Positions 17,478 to 26,753 are shown, numbered from the stretch's first letter. The stretch: DNA of 64,000 bases from Rhizobium bangladeshense (GCF_001662075.1 NZ_LYPL01000010.1:124001-188000); one strand, 5' to 3'. Notes: a model not told the origin generated them from the letters alone. A program made the numbers and translations.

Positions 17478-19847
17478 ATGCGAGATCTTCATCCTGTTAT
17501 GCCGGGCCCGCGAACGGTCGTTCCAAGCCTCGTCCATTATCCCGGGATTCCAACTCTACCGGAGGGCACTGAACGTTACCGGGCGAAGGGTGGGGGATCG
17601 GTCATCGTGCGCGTCGAGGCGGGTGACCGCGTGAGCGTCATCGACAGCGAAGGCGGGCAGATTTGCGAGCTCTCCTTCCTTGACGAAAAAGGTCGCTTCC
17701 AGGCAGCCGGCCTTGGAACCGCATTCAGCAATTCCGCCGAGGGTTTGAAGACCATTCTTCAGGCAGAGGATGAGAGCGCTGCCCGCACGCGCGCGGCACT
17801 TCAGCGGCGCGGTGCCGATCTGGCAGCGGCCGGAGCGCTCCGCATCTTCGGGGCAGGATCGACGCCGGGCAGCCGGGCGGAGTTCACGATTGCCATGAAG
17901 GGCCTGCTGATCGTTGCGGCACCCGCCGGCGCCATGTCGCCGGAGGCGCAGGACACGGCGACGCCGATCGAGATCCGGATCAAGCGAAGCCTCTTGATCC
18001 GCGATTACACATCGGCCCTGCCGGAGCCGGCAGCCGATCCGATCGAGGATATCCGCATCCGGGCGGCGAGTGCCGCCGCCTATTTCGTGCGCGCCGGCGA
18101 ATTCATCCAGATCATTGACGTCTATGGGCGCCAGTGCACCGATTTCCAGGCCTTTGCCGCTCGCAAGGTCGACAAGGGCCTCGATCTCGCGCTCGATTCG
18201 ACCGTCACCCGCACGCTGCTCGGCCGCAGCTATCCTACGCCCGGCCTGCCATCCAAGGCCTTCGACCGCGACTTCGAGCCGCTGGTCGAGATCGTCCAGG
18301 ATACGGTCGGCCGCCACGACGCTTTCGCGACCGCCTGCAATTCGCGCTATTACGACGACATGGGTTATCCCGGCCACGTCAACTGCACGGACAATTTCAA
18401 CGCGGCGCTGGCGCCTTACGGCATTGCCGGCCGCAAAGGCTGGGAAGCGCTGAACTATTTCTACAACACCAATATCGACCACAACAACCAGCTCTATCTC
18501 GACGAACCCTGGTCGCGCCCCGGCGATTACGTGCTGATGCGCGCGCTGACCGATCTCGTCTGCGTCTCATCGTCCTGCCCTGACGATATCGATGCGGCGA
18601 ACGGCTGGGATCCGACGGATATCCACGTCCGCACCTTTTCCGGAAAAGAGAAATTCTCACGAGCGGTAGCCTATCGCATGACCCCAGACGCCGACGCAGA
18701 ACTGACGCGCGAAACAGCCTTCCATCCCCGTTTTTCCGCCTTGACGCGGGATTACGCCGAATATCGCGGCTACTGGCTGCCGAACCGCTTCTCGTCCGAA
18801 GGCCCGGTTGAGGAATACTGGGCGTGCCGCGAGCGCGCCGCCGTCATCGACCTCTCGCCCCTGCGAAAATTCGAGGTGACAGGCCCGGACGCCGAGGAAC
18901 TGCTGCAATACTGCCTGACGCGCGACGTACGAAAACTCTCGACCGGCCAGGTCGTTTATTCCGCGATGTGCTACGAAAATGGCGGCATGATCGACGATGG
19001 CACGCTCTTCCGGCTCGGCGACAAGAATTTCCGCTGGATCGGCGGCGATGATTTCAGCGGCATATGGCTGCGCCAGCAGGCCGAGAAGAGAGGCTTCAAG
19101 GCCTGGGTCCGCTCATCGACCGATCAGTTGCACAATATCGCCCTCCAAGGCCCCAGGAGCCGCGATATCCTGAAGGAGATCATCTGGACGGCGCCGCGCC
19201 AGCCCGCGATCGGCGAGCTCGAATGGTTCCGCTTCAGCGTCGGCCGCATCGGCGGATTCGAGGGCGCCCCGGTCGTCATCTCGCGCACGGGCTATACCGG
19301 CGAGCTCGGCTACGAGATCTTCTGTCATCCGAAGGATGCGCTGACGGTGTTCGACGCCGTCTGGCAGGCAGGCCAACCGCACGGGCTGAAGCCGATGGGG
19401 CTGGAAGCGCTCGACATGGTCCGCATCGAGGCGGGCCTGATTTTCGCCCACCACGAATTCACCGACCAGACGGATCCGTTCGAGGCCGGTATCGGCTTCA
19501 CCGTGCCGCTGAAATCCAAGCAGGATGATTTTATCGGCCGCGACGCGCTGATCCGGCGCAAGGAGCATCCGCGCCATCTGCTCGTCGGCCTCGATATCCA
19601 GGCCAACGAGGCGGTCGGCCATGGCGATTGCATCCATATCGGCCGGGCCCAGGTCGGCGTCGTCACCAGCGCCACGCGCTCGCCTGTTCTCGGCAAGACG
19701 ATCGCGCTCGCCCGCATCGACGTCATGCATGCAAGCCCGGGCACCGAGGTCGAAATCGGCAAGCTCGACGGCCACCAGAAGCGCCTGCCGGCGACAATCG
19801 TGCCGCTTTCGCATTACGACCCGCAGAAGACGCGGCCGCGCTCGTAA
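17478..19847 (+). CDS. tdm: Trimethylamine N-oxide demethylase (Tdm), DUF1989-GcvT fusion
   Basis: About 789 residues from ATG 17478, where AGAGGG precedes; the frame is open from 17442. The N-terminal ~400 residues are a DUF1989-type region, and the C-terminal ~360 residues are a GcvT-like folate-binding aminomethyltransferase domain (from about FSALTRDYAEYRGYWLPNRF). This fusion is characteristic of Tdm, which splits TMAO into dimethylamine and formaldehyde, the latter passed to tetrahydrofolate. Cys287, Cys303 and Cys367 are spaced 16 and 64 apart, matching my recollection of the zinc-site cysteines of Methylocella Tdm. tmm and dmm genes in the same window support the call. Confidence 0.9.
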   Translation: MRDLHPVMPGPRTVVPSLVHYPGIPTLPEGTERYRAKGGGSVIVRVEAGDRVSVIDSEGGQICELSFLDEKGRFQAAGLGTAFSNSAEGLKTILQAEDESAARTRAALQRRGADLAAAGALRIFGAGSTPGSRAEFTIAMKGLLIVAAPAGAMSPEAQDTATPIEIRIKRSLLIRDYTSALPEPAADPIEDIRIRAASAAAYFVRAGEFIQIIDVYGRQCTDFQAFAARKVDKGLDLALDSTVTRTLLGRSYPTPGLPSKAFDRDFEPLVEIVQDTVGRHDAFATACNSRYYDDMGYPGHVNCTDNFNAALAPYGIAGRKGWEALNYFYNTNIDHNNQLYLDEPWSRPGDYVLMRALTDLVCVSSSCPDDIDAANGWDPTDIHVRTFSGKEKFSRAVAYRMTPDADAELTRETAFHPRFSALTRDYAEYRGYWLPNRFSSEGPVEEYWACRERAAVIDLSPLRKFEVTGPDAEELLQYCLTRDVRKLSTGQVVYSAMCYENGGMIDDGTLFRLGDKNFRWIGGDDFSGIWLRQQAEKRGFKAWVRSSTDQLHNIALQGPRSRDILKEIIWTAPRQPAIGELEWFRFSVGRIGGFEGAPVVISRTGYTGELGYEIFCHPKDALTVFDAVWQAGQPHGLKPMGLEALDMVRIEAGLIFAHHEFTDQTDPFEAGIGFTVPLKSKQDDFIGRDALIRRKEHPRHLLVGLDIQANEAVGHGDCIHIGRAQVGVVTSATRSPVLGKTIALARIDVMHASPGTEVEIGKLDGHQKRLPATIVPLSHYDPQKTRPRS

Positions 19848-19912
19848 CGCCTACTTCGCGGAACAGGAGACGCCGATCGTCAGCGCGACCGCCGTCCTCC
19901 TGAATCTTGCCC

Positions 19913-20173
19913 TCAAGCTGCCTGCACGGCCGCGTTCAGCGGGATTTCCACGTCGATCTCAAGAGTGGAGACAAACTCGTTGCGGTCGATCGTCACCTGC
20001 ACCTTGTCGTGGTCGAGCTCGACATGCTTGGCGATGACCGCAAGGATTTCCTCGCGCAGCAGCGAAACAAGGTCCGATCCTGCCGATGAGCGTTCGTGTG
20101 CAAGGAGCACCTGCAAGCGTTCGCGGGCGGCGGGTGCCGTTCTCTGCTTGTTGAAAAGACGGAAGATATTCAT
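19913..20173 (-). CDS. minE: Cell division topological specificity factor MinE
   Basis: 86 residues, normal MinE length, with the N-terminal membrane/MinD-binding stretch MNIFRLFNKQRTAPAARERLQVLL and the C-terminal topological-specificity beta region DKVQVTIDRNEFVSTLEIDVEIP. It stimulates MinD ATPase and drives Min oscillation at the membrane. The start overlaps the minD stop by four bases. The gene order is the standard minC-minD-minE. Confidence 0.97.
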   Translation of the reverse strand: MNIFRLFNKQRTAPAARERLQVLLAHERSSAGSDLVSLLREEILAVIAKHVELDHDKVQVTIDRNEFVSTLEIDVEIPLNAAVQAA

Positions 20174-20985
20174 GCTGCCCTCCGTCCAAAGATCTTGCCG
20201 AAAAGATTGCGCTTTTCCTCGGGGATGGTGATCGGCAAGGTTTCGCCGGCGAGCCGGCGAGCGGCATCGAAATAGGCCATCGCAGCCGCGCTGCGGCTTT
20301 CCGCCAGCGTGACCGGCGCACCGATGTTGGAGGCGCGCAGCACATCCATGCTCTCAGGCACGATGCCGAGGAGCGGGATGGAGAGGATTTCCAGAACGTC
20401 GTCGACCTTCAACATGTCGCCGCGTTCGGCGCGGTTGGCGTCGTAGCGGGTGAGCAGCAGGTGCTTTTCCATCCGCTCGCCGCGTTCGGCCTTGGCGGTC
20501 TTGGCATCGAGCAGGCCGATGATGCGGTCGGAATCGCGCACCGACGAGACTTCCGGATTGGTGACGACGACGGCAACGTCGGCATGGCGCATGGCAAGTG
20601 TCGCGCCGCGCTCGATCCCGGCAGGGCTGTCGCAGATGATCCAGTCGAAATAGCGCTTCAGGTCGTTGATGACGCGCTCGACGCCCTCGGCCGTCAGGTT
20701 GTCCTTGTCGCGAGTTTGGGAGGCCGGCAGCAGGAACAGCGTCTCCAGCCGCTTGTCGCGGATCAGCGCCTGGGTGAGCTTCGCGTCGCCCTGGATGACG
20801 TTGATCAGGTCGTAGACGACCCTCCGCTCTGCGCCCATCACGAGATCGAGATTGCGCAAGCCGACGTCGAAATCGACGACGACGACCTTTTCATTGCGTT
20901 GCGCCAGCGCCGCTCCCAAAGCGGCAGTCGAGGTCGTCTTTCCGACCCCGCCCTTACCTGACGTGACGACGATCACTTTCCCCAT
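20170..20985 (-). CDS. minD: Septum site-determining ATPase MinD
   Basis: 271 residues with the deviant Walker A GKGGVGKTT at residues 10-18, VVVDFDVGLRNLDLVMG as the switch/Walker-like segment, and a C-terminal amphipathic tail (KRNLFGKIFG) that binds membrane. It positions MinC at poles to block polar division. It is the middle gene of minCDE. Residing next to methylamine genes on a probable chromid is typical for this clade. Confidence 0.98.
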   Translation of the reverse strand: MGKVIVVTSGKGGVGKTTSTAALGAALAQRNEKVVVVDFDVGLRNLDLVMGAERRVVYDLINVIQGDAKLTQALIRDKRLETLFLLPASQTRDKDNLTAEGVERVINDLKRYFDWIICDSPAGIERGATLAMRHADVAVVVTNPEVSSVRDSDRIIGLLDAKTAKAERGERMEKHLLLTRYDANRAERGDMLKVDDVLEILSIPLLGIVPESMDVLRASNIGAPVTLAESRSAAAMAYFDAARRLAGETLPITIPEEKRNLFGKIFGRRAA

Positions 20986-21016
20986 TTCTCTCTCCTTTGC
21001 CGTGGCCGCAGCCGGG

Positions 21017-21739
21017 TCAGATCAGTTTTTCCGCCATGATCGCGTCCTCTTCGAGCCAGAGCTGAACAGCCTGTCCGCGAAGATTGGGGGCCATGTCTTC
21101 CGCCATTTTGTAGATTCCGTCGATCGCCACCAGCTCGGCTTCGAGCTTGCGGCAAAAGATCCGCGCCGATGCGTTTCCGATGGATCCCGCCATGGCTCGG
21201 CCGCGCAGCGCCCCATAGATATGGACGGAGCCGCCGGCGATGACTTCCGCGCCCGAGGCGACCGAGCCGACGATGGTGACGTCGCCTTCCGGGAAGATCA
21301 CCGACTGCCCCGAGCGCACCGGTTCCCTGATGACGATCGATTGCGTTGTCGCCGGGCGAATCTCGGGCGTTGCCTGCTTGCCGACTGGATCGGCGGACTC
21401 ACTTGCCTGAACCTCGATGTCGGAAGCGGAGCGGCCGCCTTTGAGCGCGGGAGGCATGCCCGCGCCCAGAATCGACGGCCGGGCGCCCTCGATGCCCATG
21501 ATGCTGACATTGCGCTTGGCAAGTTCAGCAATGAGTTCCTTAAGCTGCGGCCTGTCGATTTGCAGATCCGTCAGGTCGAGGACGACGGGGCGTCCCAGGA
21601 AAAAGCCGGCCGATCGCGCGGCCAGATCGTCGAGCCTGGCCAACCAATCCTCGATCGGGAGGTCGGGAGACAGCATGACCGCCAGGAAAGAGCGGCCCTT
21701 GATGCGGATAGAGCGAGCGTCTGTTAGCACTTTGGTCAT
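21017..21739 (-). CDS. minC: Septum site-determining protein MinC
   Basis: 240 residues. The N-terminal FtsZ-inhibiting domain (SIRIKGRSFLAVMLSPDLPIEDWLARLDDLAAR) is joined by a variable linker to the C-terminal beta-helix domain (PVRSGQSVIFPEGDVTIVGSVASGAEVIAGGSVHIYGALRG type repeats) that binds MinD. It is the first gene of minCDE; the 212 bases upstream contain no gene and should hold its promoter. Confidence 0.97.
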   Translation of the reverse strand: MTKVLTDARSIRIKGRSFLAVMLSPDLPIEDWLARLDDLAARSAGFFLGRPVVLDLTDLQIDRPQLKELIAELAKRNVSIMGIEGARPSILGAGMPPALKGGRSASDIEVQASESADPVGKQATPEIRPATTQSIVIREPVRSGQSVIFPEGDVTIVGSVASGAEVIAGGSVHIYGALRGRAMAGSIGNASARIFCRKLEAELVAIDGIYKMAEDMAPNLRGQAVQLWLEEDAIMAEKLI

Positions 21740-21951
21740 CTATGTGAAGAAATCGTTGACCATGTCTAGCGCTGCTATGGTTAACAAAGAGTTAACGCGC
21801 CCTTAATATTAGCCGCGATCACGTAGGGTTATTCAATCGCAAAGCTGCGGCAACTCTTTGAAAAGATGTCGGAATATCAGCGGGCGTAGGACGGTTAACA
21901 ATCCAGCCTTCGACCTGAGCCCTAATTATTTTGTCGGCGGGGGGGAAACGT

Positions 21952-22554
21952 TCAGCCTTCCGCCTTCCGTTGCGCATTGGAAATGGCGCGCGCGGCCTCT
22001 TCCGAGGAGTTGGCGAGCGTGCGCATCTCGGCGGCAAGCACGGCGAATCCCGATCCTGACGTGCCGGCGCGGGCAGCCTCGATGCCGGCATTGACGGCGA
22101 GCAGCTTCAGATAGCGCAGCGATTGCAGAATCTCGTTGGTCTTCGAGGCGGTGATGCGCATGTCGGCGGTCTGTTCGTCGATTCGCTGGTAGAGTGATTC
22201 GATATTGATGATGCTGCCTTCGAGATAGAGAAGCTCGCCCTCCTGGTCCCAGATGCCGCCGCCCGTCTCGGTGACCCAGATCAGATGGCCCATGGCGTGG
22301 CGGATGCGGTATTCCATCGTCCAGTCCGTGTGCTTCTCCAGCGCCTGACCGACGATTTCGTCCATCAACGGCACATCTTCGTCGTACATGATCGAGGCGA
22401 AGGTCCGCGTGCGGTTGCCGATGATTTCGTCGGCGGGATAACCGAAGATGCGCTCGATGCCGTTGGTCATCTCCAGCATCGTGTAATTCTCATCGGCGCG
22501 GCAACGGTAGAGAAAGCCATTCATACGCCCGAGAATGCTTGTCTGAAAATCCAT
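21952..22554 (-). CDS. Small soluble PAS protein ending in a chemoreceptor signalling tip
   Basis: 200 residues, with no membrane segments. Residues ~5-120 form a PAS domain with its C-terminal cap (MLEMTNGIERIFGYPADEIIG, VTETGGGIWDQEG). A ~35-residue helix follows, then a short copy of the methyl-accepting hairpin tip, LKLLAVNAGIEAARAGTSGSGFAVLAAEMRTLA split across residues ~148-180. The protein stops about twenty residues after the tip. Full chemoreceptors have long helical arms on both sides; here they are nearly absent. It may couple a PAS signal to CheA/CheW, or be a truncated receptor. No ligand residues can be named. Confidence 0.75.
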   Translation of the reverse strand: MDFQTSILGRMNGFLYRCRADENYTMLEMTNGIERIFGYPADEIIGNRTRTFASIMYDEDVPLMDEIVGQALEKHTDWTMEYRIRHAMGHLIWVTETGGGIWDQEGELLYLEGSIINIESLYQRIDEQTADMRITASKTNEILQSLRYLKLLAVNAGIEAARAGTSGSGFAVLAAEMRTLANSSEEAARAISNAQRKAEG

Positions 22555-22613
22555 GTAGGCGACATCCGAAGAGAAGAGTTGCAGATGGATTTACTGCGTC
22601 TGGTTTCAAGGGC

Positions 22614-22652
22614 GCCGCTCGCAATGCGCCGGAAGAGAGCGCGGCGAGCGGC
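22614..22652 (-). repeat. Hairpin after tmm
   Basis: Perfect 9-bp arms GCCGCTCGC/GCGAGCGGC lie 31 bases past the tmm stop codon on the minus strand. No T-tract follows, so it is a possible transcript-end stabiliser rather than a clear terminator. Confidence 0.45.
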
Positions 22653-22682
22653 CCTATTCTGGCAGCGCTTGGCCCCACTTCA

Positions 22683-24020
22683 TCAGTTGCGCAGATATTC
22701 TTCCATCGAATCATCGAGCGCTTCGACCCAACGCGTGTGATGCGTCGGCGACATGTTGCCGGTCATCAGTGAGCGGTAGGCGTGGTCGCGGAAGCCCATA
22801 ATATTGTCCGCCTTGTGATGTTCCCACTCTATGAAGGTCTTGTTGGTGCCTTCGATGTCGAAGGAGGGATAATCGGTTTCGGCAAGCAGTTCCTTCACAT
22901 AGTCGCCTTGGTACCAGATCATCTGCTCGGCATCTTCAAGCGTCTCCTCGCGGGCGCGCCACATGTCGAAATTGGCCTTCAGCTCCTCTTCCGGCGGCAG
23001 CTTGATGCGACCCATCATCACGTCGCGCGCCCACCAGGCCTGCACGTCAAACATGTTGAAGGTGTAGAACTGATCCTGCATGCCGATATAGAAGAGCTGC
23101 GGGTTCCTGTCGAAGATCACGCCCTTGTAGAGGCTGTCGGCCCAAAGGCGGTTTGCGGTCTTCAGCCTGAGATCGTCGGGCAGGAAGGGGAAATGGTGCT
23201 GGTATCCGGTGCAGAGGATCAGAGCGTCGACCGCCTTGCTCGATCCGTCGAGGAAATGCGCCGTGCGGTTTTCGAGTCTGGTCAGCAGCGGCCGCTCCTC
23301 GAAATTTTCCGGCCATTTGAAGCCCATCGGCTTTGAACGGTAGCTCGTCGTCACCGATCTGGCGCCATATTTCCAGCATTGCGAGCCGATGTCTTCGGCC
23401 GAATAGCTGCGGCCGACGATCAGGATGTCCTTGCCCTTGAACTCGAGCGCATCGCGGAAATCATGGGCATGCAGCACGCGGCCGTTGAAGGTTTTCACGC
23501 CCTCGAAATAGGGCACATTAGGCGTCGAGAAGTGACCGGTGGCGACGACGACATAATCGAATTCCTCGTCATACATCCGGTCTTCGATGCGGTTATGCGC
23601 CGTCACCGTGAATTTCTTCGTGGCCTCATCGAAGCGGACCATGCGCACCGGCGTGCTGAAGCGTACCCAGTGGCGGACATTCGCCTTCTCGACGCGGCCC
23701 TTGATATAGTCCCAGAGCACGGCGCGCGGCGGATAGGAGGCGATCGGCTTGCCGAAATGCTCCTCGAAGGAATAGTCAGCGAATTCGAGGCATTCTTTCG
23801 GGCCGTTCGACCAGAGATAGCGATACATGCTGCCATGGACCGGTTCGCCATATTCGTCGAGGCCGGTGCGCCAGGTATAGTTCCAGAGACCGCCCCAGTC
23901 CGACTGCTTTTCGAAGCAAACGATCTCCGGGATTTCGGCGCCCTTCTGGGCAGCCGATTGAAAGGCGCGCAGCTGCGCAAGCCCGGAAGGACCGGCACCG
24001 ATGACGGCTACTCTTGTCAT
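22683..24020 (-). CDS. tmm: Trimethylamine monooxygenase (flavin-containing, Tmm)
   Basis: 445 residues, close to bacterial Tmm. It has the FAD motif VAVIGAGPSGLAQLRAF at the N-terminus, the FMO fingerprint segment VVVATGHFSTPNVPYFEG, the NADP motif ILIVGRSYSAEDIG near residue 190, and LILCTGYQHHFPFL. Tmm oxidises trimethylamine to TMAO with NADPH and O2. Its place after dmmDABC and the presence of tdm in the window make Tmm much likelier than other FMOs. It is separated from dmmC by 100 bases that contain a large hairpin. Confidence 0.92.
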   Translation of the reverse strand: MTRVAVIGAGPSGLAQLRAFQSAAQKGAEIPEIVCFEKQSDWGGLWNYTWRTGLDEYGEPVHGSMYRYLWSNGPKECLEFADYSFEEHFGKPIASYPPRAVLWDYIKGRVEKANVRHWVRFSTPVRMVRFDEATKKFTVTAHNRIEDRMYDEEFDYVVVATGHFSTPNVPYFEGVKTFNGRVLHAHDFRDALEFKGKDILIVGRSYSAEDIGSQCWKYGARSVTTSYRSKPMGFKWPENFEERPLLTRLENRTAHFLDGSSKAVDALILCTGYQHHFPFLPDDLRLKTANRLWADSLYKGVIFDRNPQLFYIGMQDQFYTFNMFDVQAWWARDVMMGRIKLPPEEELKANFDMWRAREETLEDAEQMIWYQGDYVKELLAETDYPSFDIEGTNKTFIEWEHHKADNIMGFRDHAYRSLMTGNMSPTHHTRWVEALDDSMEEYLRN

Positions 24021-24055
24021 GAAGCATTCCCCTCTTGATTATATGGCATCATCTC

Positions 24056-24094
24056 CTGGATAACTTCTCGAAATGAAATCCAAGAAGTATCCAG
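24056..24094 (-). repeat. Large hairpin in the dmmC-tmm gap
   Basis: CTGGATAACTTCT (24056-24068) pairs with AGAAGTATCCAG (24083-24094) through 12 base pairs with one bulged base. It lies 36 bases upstream of the tmm start. No T-tract follows, so attenuation, mRNA protection of the upstream operon, or an operator are all possible. Confidence 0.6.
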
Positions 24095-24120
24095 AAATTC
24101 AGAACGTTACGGGATTTCTT

Positions 24121-25161
24121 TCAGTCCGGATAAATGCCGGGGCTGGTCGGAGCCCCGTCGTCATATTTGGAAAGCCAGTCAATCGTCGTCTCGCGGTAAC
24201 GGGTGAGTCCCTTGTAGTCGATGAGTTCCGGCGGCAGTGTCTTCAGCACCCGCGGGAAGCGCCGCGCCCATTTCGGCACGGTGACGAGCTCTTCCATGTT
24301 CATCAGGTAGCAGCGGATGACGAAGAGGATGGCGTTGGAGCGCGGCAGGCGCCAGAGGCTTTGCAGCTCGACCCGCAGATGCACTTTCTGGCCGACATTG
24401 TCTGATGTTACCGTCGTGCGGTCGGGACCCCATTTGTGATAGTTCTCCGGGCTGGTATCGAGCCGCGGATTGATCGTCATCGTCCAGTTGAAGCGCCGCG
24501 TCGGCTTTCCCTGCTGCAGGTTCAGGAGGAATTTCAGCGCACGGTCGAAGACGCCTATCTGATGGGCGAGCGGCACCGGCCCGTGCCATTCCATGAAGTT
24601 CATGCCGATATCGAAATCGAGCGACCAGTCGGCCTGCGTCGTCACCATGCCGGCATCCATCCACAGATTACCGTCGCGCTGGTCGACGATGCAGAAATCG
24701 CCCTGGGCCTGGCGGGTGATATATTCGAAGGGCTCATAGGGCAGCGTCGAGGTATCGCCGAAGGTGAAGCTGTCGTCGATGCCGAGCGGGCGGTTGATCC
24801 AGCGCCACTGGTCGCCGTTACGGATCAATGTGAAATGGTCGGGGTAACCCGCCGCCTGCTCTTCCATCAAAAGTTCGAGCGTATCCCATTGCGCGCTCAT
24901 CATGTGTGGCAGGGCCTGATAGCGCAGCGGATCTTCCTTCAGCACCAGCGCCCGGTCCTGCATCTCGGCGACATAATGCTCGTCGACATCGATCAGGTTT
25001 TCGTAGACGGTTCCCACCCGGCCGCGCACATGCGGTTCCATGTTGACCGAATATATGTATTCGTCGCGGTCGAAGGGGAACGGAAAACGACGGATATTCC
25101 CAGGGCTGTTCCGATAGCTGAAATCATCCCGGAATGTTTCTTGCTTGAAGGCGATTGCCAT
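24121..25161 (-). CDS. dmmC: Dimethylamine monooxygenase haem subunit (DUF3445, HODM alpha-like)
   Basis: 346 residues that match the DUF3445 / haem-dependent oxidative N-demethylase alpha-subunit family. Landmarks are FPFPFDRDEYIYSVNME, FTLIRNGDQWRWINRPLG, LPYEPFEYITRQAQGDFCIVD and NFMEWHGPVPLAH. With DmmA and DmmB it should form the enzyme that converts dimethylamine to methylamine and formaldehyde. The gene order GcvT-DmmA-reductase-DUF3445 reproduces dmmD-A-B-C, so I name this dmmC; the letter rests on order. It starts 24 bases after dmmB. Confidence 0.85.
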   Translation of the reverse strand: MAIAFKQETFRDDFSYRNSPGNIRRFPFPFDRDEYIYSVNMEPHVRGRVGTVYENLIDVDEHYVAEMQDRALVLKEDPLRYQALPHMMSAQWDTLELLMEEQAAGYPDHFTLIRNGDQWRWINRPLGIDDSFTFGDTSTLPYEPFEYITRQAQGDFCIVDQRDGNLWMDAGMVTTQADWSLDFDIGMNFMEWHGPVPLAHQIGVFDRALKFLLNLQQGKPTRRFNWTMTINPRLDTSPENYHKWGPDRTTVTSDNVGQKVHLRVELQSLWRLPRSNAILFVIRCYLMNMEELVTVPKWARRFPRVLKTLPPELIDYKGLTRYRETTIDWLSKYDDGAPTSPGIYPD

Positions 25162-25185
25162 GTCCGGTCTCCTTTTCCGATGCCG

Positions 25186-26151
25186 TCAGAGATCAAGATG
25201 CAGGGCATTTCCCTCGAAGCGGGAAACACAGATCATCACCTTGCTGCCGGATGCCTTTTCTTCGCTTGTCAGATAAACGTCGTTGTGCAGCAGTTTGCCC
25301 TCGCAGACGGCGACCGCCGTTTCGCATTGACCGCAGGCGCCGCCGCGACAGAGGAATGGGGCGTCGACACCCGCCGCCTCGATCGCCTCCAGCATGCTTT
25401 CGTGGTGGCCGACCTTCACGGTCTTGCCGGAGCGGATGAGTTCGATCGTGAAGGGCTTGCCGGGCAGCGACGACAGGAACCGTTCCGAATGCAGGTTCTG
25501 TTCCGGCCAACCGGCATCCATGCCCGCCTTCAGCACGCCGTCGATCATTCCAGACGGGCCGCAGACATAAAGATGCGTGCCGAGCGGCTGGCTGTCGAGC
25601 AAACGCGTCAGCGGGATGGCTCCGCCTTCGGCGTCGCAATGGATCTTGATCCGATGCGGACCGTAACGTTCCAAGAGTTCGCGCGCATAGGCGCCACGGT
25701 CGCGCGTGCGGATGGCGTAATGCAGCTCGAAATTGGCGCCCTCCCGCGAAAACTGCTCCATCATGGCCATGAAAGGCGTGATGCCGATGCCGCCGGCGAT
25801 CAGAAGATGTTTGCGCCCGCGCCAATCCGGCTGGAAGAGGTTGACGGGATAGCTGACCTTCAGCTCGTCGCCTTCCCGCACCTTCTCATGCATGAAGGTC
25901 GAGCCACCGCGGGAATCCTCGACATGCAGCACGCTGATCTCGTAGGCGGCGCAATCATGCGGCGGCGACATCAGGGAATAGGCGTTACGGCGCATGTGAC
26001 CATCATCGTTCATCGAGACGATGATATGCGCACCACCGGAGAAATACGGCATCGGCTTGGCATCGAGGCGCTCGAAGCGAAAGCGCTTGACGCGCTCGGC
26101 AATCGGCGTGATCCGCGCGACGCGGACGGGAATTTCAGTGCCACCGCTCAA
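25186..26151 (-). CDS. dmmB: Dimethylamine monooxygenase reductase subunit (DmmB)
   Basis: 321 residues of the phthalate dioxygenase reductase type: a flavin domain with RNAYSLMSPP, an NAD domain with LLIAGGIGITPFMAMMEQF and LYVCGPSGMIDGV, and a C-terminal plant-type [2Fe-2S] domain with CRGGACGQC and a later Cys in VMICVSR. It passes electrons from NAD(P)H to the haem subunit. Overlap of four bases with dmmA shows translational coupling. Confidence 0.9.
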   Translation of the reverse strand: MSGGTEIPVRVARITPIAERVKRFRFERLDAKPMPYFSGGAHIIVSMNDDGHMRRNAYSLMSPPHDCAAYEISVLHVEDSRGGSTFMHEKVREGDELKVSYPVNLFQPDWRGRKHLLIAGGIGITPFMAMMEQFSREGANFELHYAIRTRDRGAYARELLERYGPHRIKIHCDAEGGAIPLTRLLDSQPLGTHLYVCGPSGMIDGVLKAGMDAGWPEQNLHSERFLSSLPGKPFTIELIRSGKTVKVGHHESMLEAIEAAGVDAPFLCRGGACGQCETAVAVCEGKLLHNDVYLTSEEKASGSKVMICVSRFEGNALHLDL

Positions 26152-26753
26152 AGGAACAACTCCTCCGGATCGGGCGCGCTGCCGGGCTCTTCCGCGTCGA
26201 TATTGACGCCCTGGAAGGCTGCCAGCCGGCGCGAATAATGATCGCGCACCAAAAGCTTAAGCCCGCAATGGCTACAGGCAAAGGGGCTGGTAGTGACGTC
26301 ATCGGTGATGCCTTTGCAATGGACGCATTGCACGCGTCGGGCGAGCGACCCGCGATGCTCGGAAATCACAGAGGCGTGGTCCATGCCGCAATCAAGCGCC
26401 ACCAGCATCGCCTGGCCGATGAAGCCCTCCGTGCCTGCTATATAAAGGCGCGTGCCCATATGAGCGGTGGCGAGCGAACCCTTCAATCGGAAGAGCAGGG
26501 TTGCGATGGTCGGGGCGGTGAAGAACATGTCGGCGCCGAGCCCTCGCAGAGCCTCATCGAGGCCGGACCCTTGAGAACCGCGGGCGACATAGAGGATCTC
26601 GCTGCGCGAAAGGGCCGCTTCGTCAAGCGCCGGCCGCTGGTCGAGGAGAGCCTTGGCGCCCTCCCCTTCGAGTGCGAAAATGTGCCGCCGGGCGCGCGGC
26701 TCGATGGTCAGGCCCTTATAGACTGGTCGGCTCTTGATGCCTGCAACGAGCAT
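26148..26753 (-). CDS. dmmA: Dimethylamine monooxygenase subunit DmmA
   Basis: 201 residues. The N-terminal two thirds resemble a reductase-like nucleotide-binding fold (LYIAGTEGFIGQAMLVALD). The C-terminus has a rubredoxin/zinc-ribbon-like four-cysteine cluster, CVHCKG and CSHCG, about residues 141-160, ahead of LLVRDHYSRRLAAFQG. This C-terminal layout is typical of DmmA-family proteins. It lies between dmmD (11 bases upstream) and dmmB (4-base overlap). It is required with DmmB and DmmC for activity in marine bacteria. Confidence 0.87.
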   Translation of the reverse strand: MLVAGIKSRPVYKGLTIEPRARRHIFALEGEGAKALLDQRPALDEAALSRSEILYVARGSQGSGLDEALRGLGADMFFTAPTIATLLFRLKGSLATAHMGTRLYIAGTEGFIGQAMLVALDCGMDHASVISEHRGSLARRVQCVHCKGITDDVTTSPFACSHCGLKLLVRDHYSRRLAAFQGVNIDAEEPGSAPDPEELFL

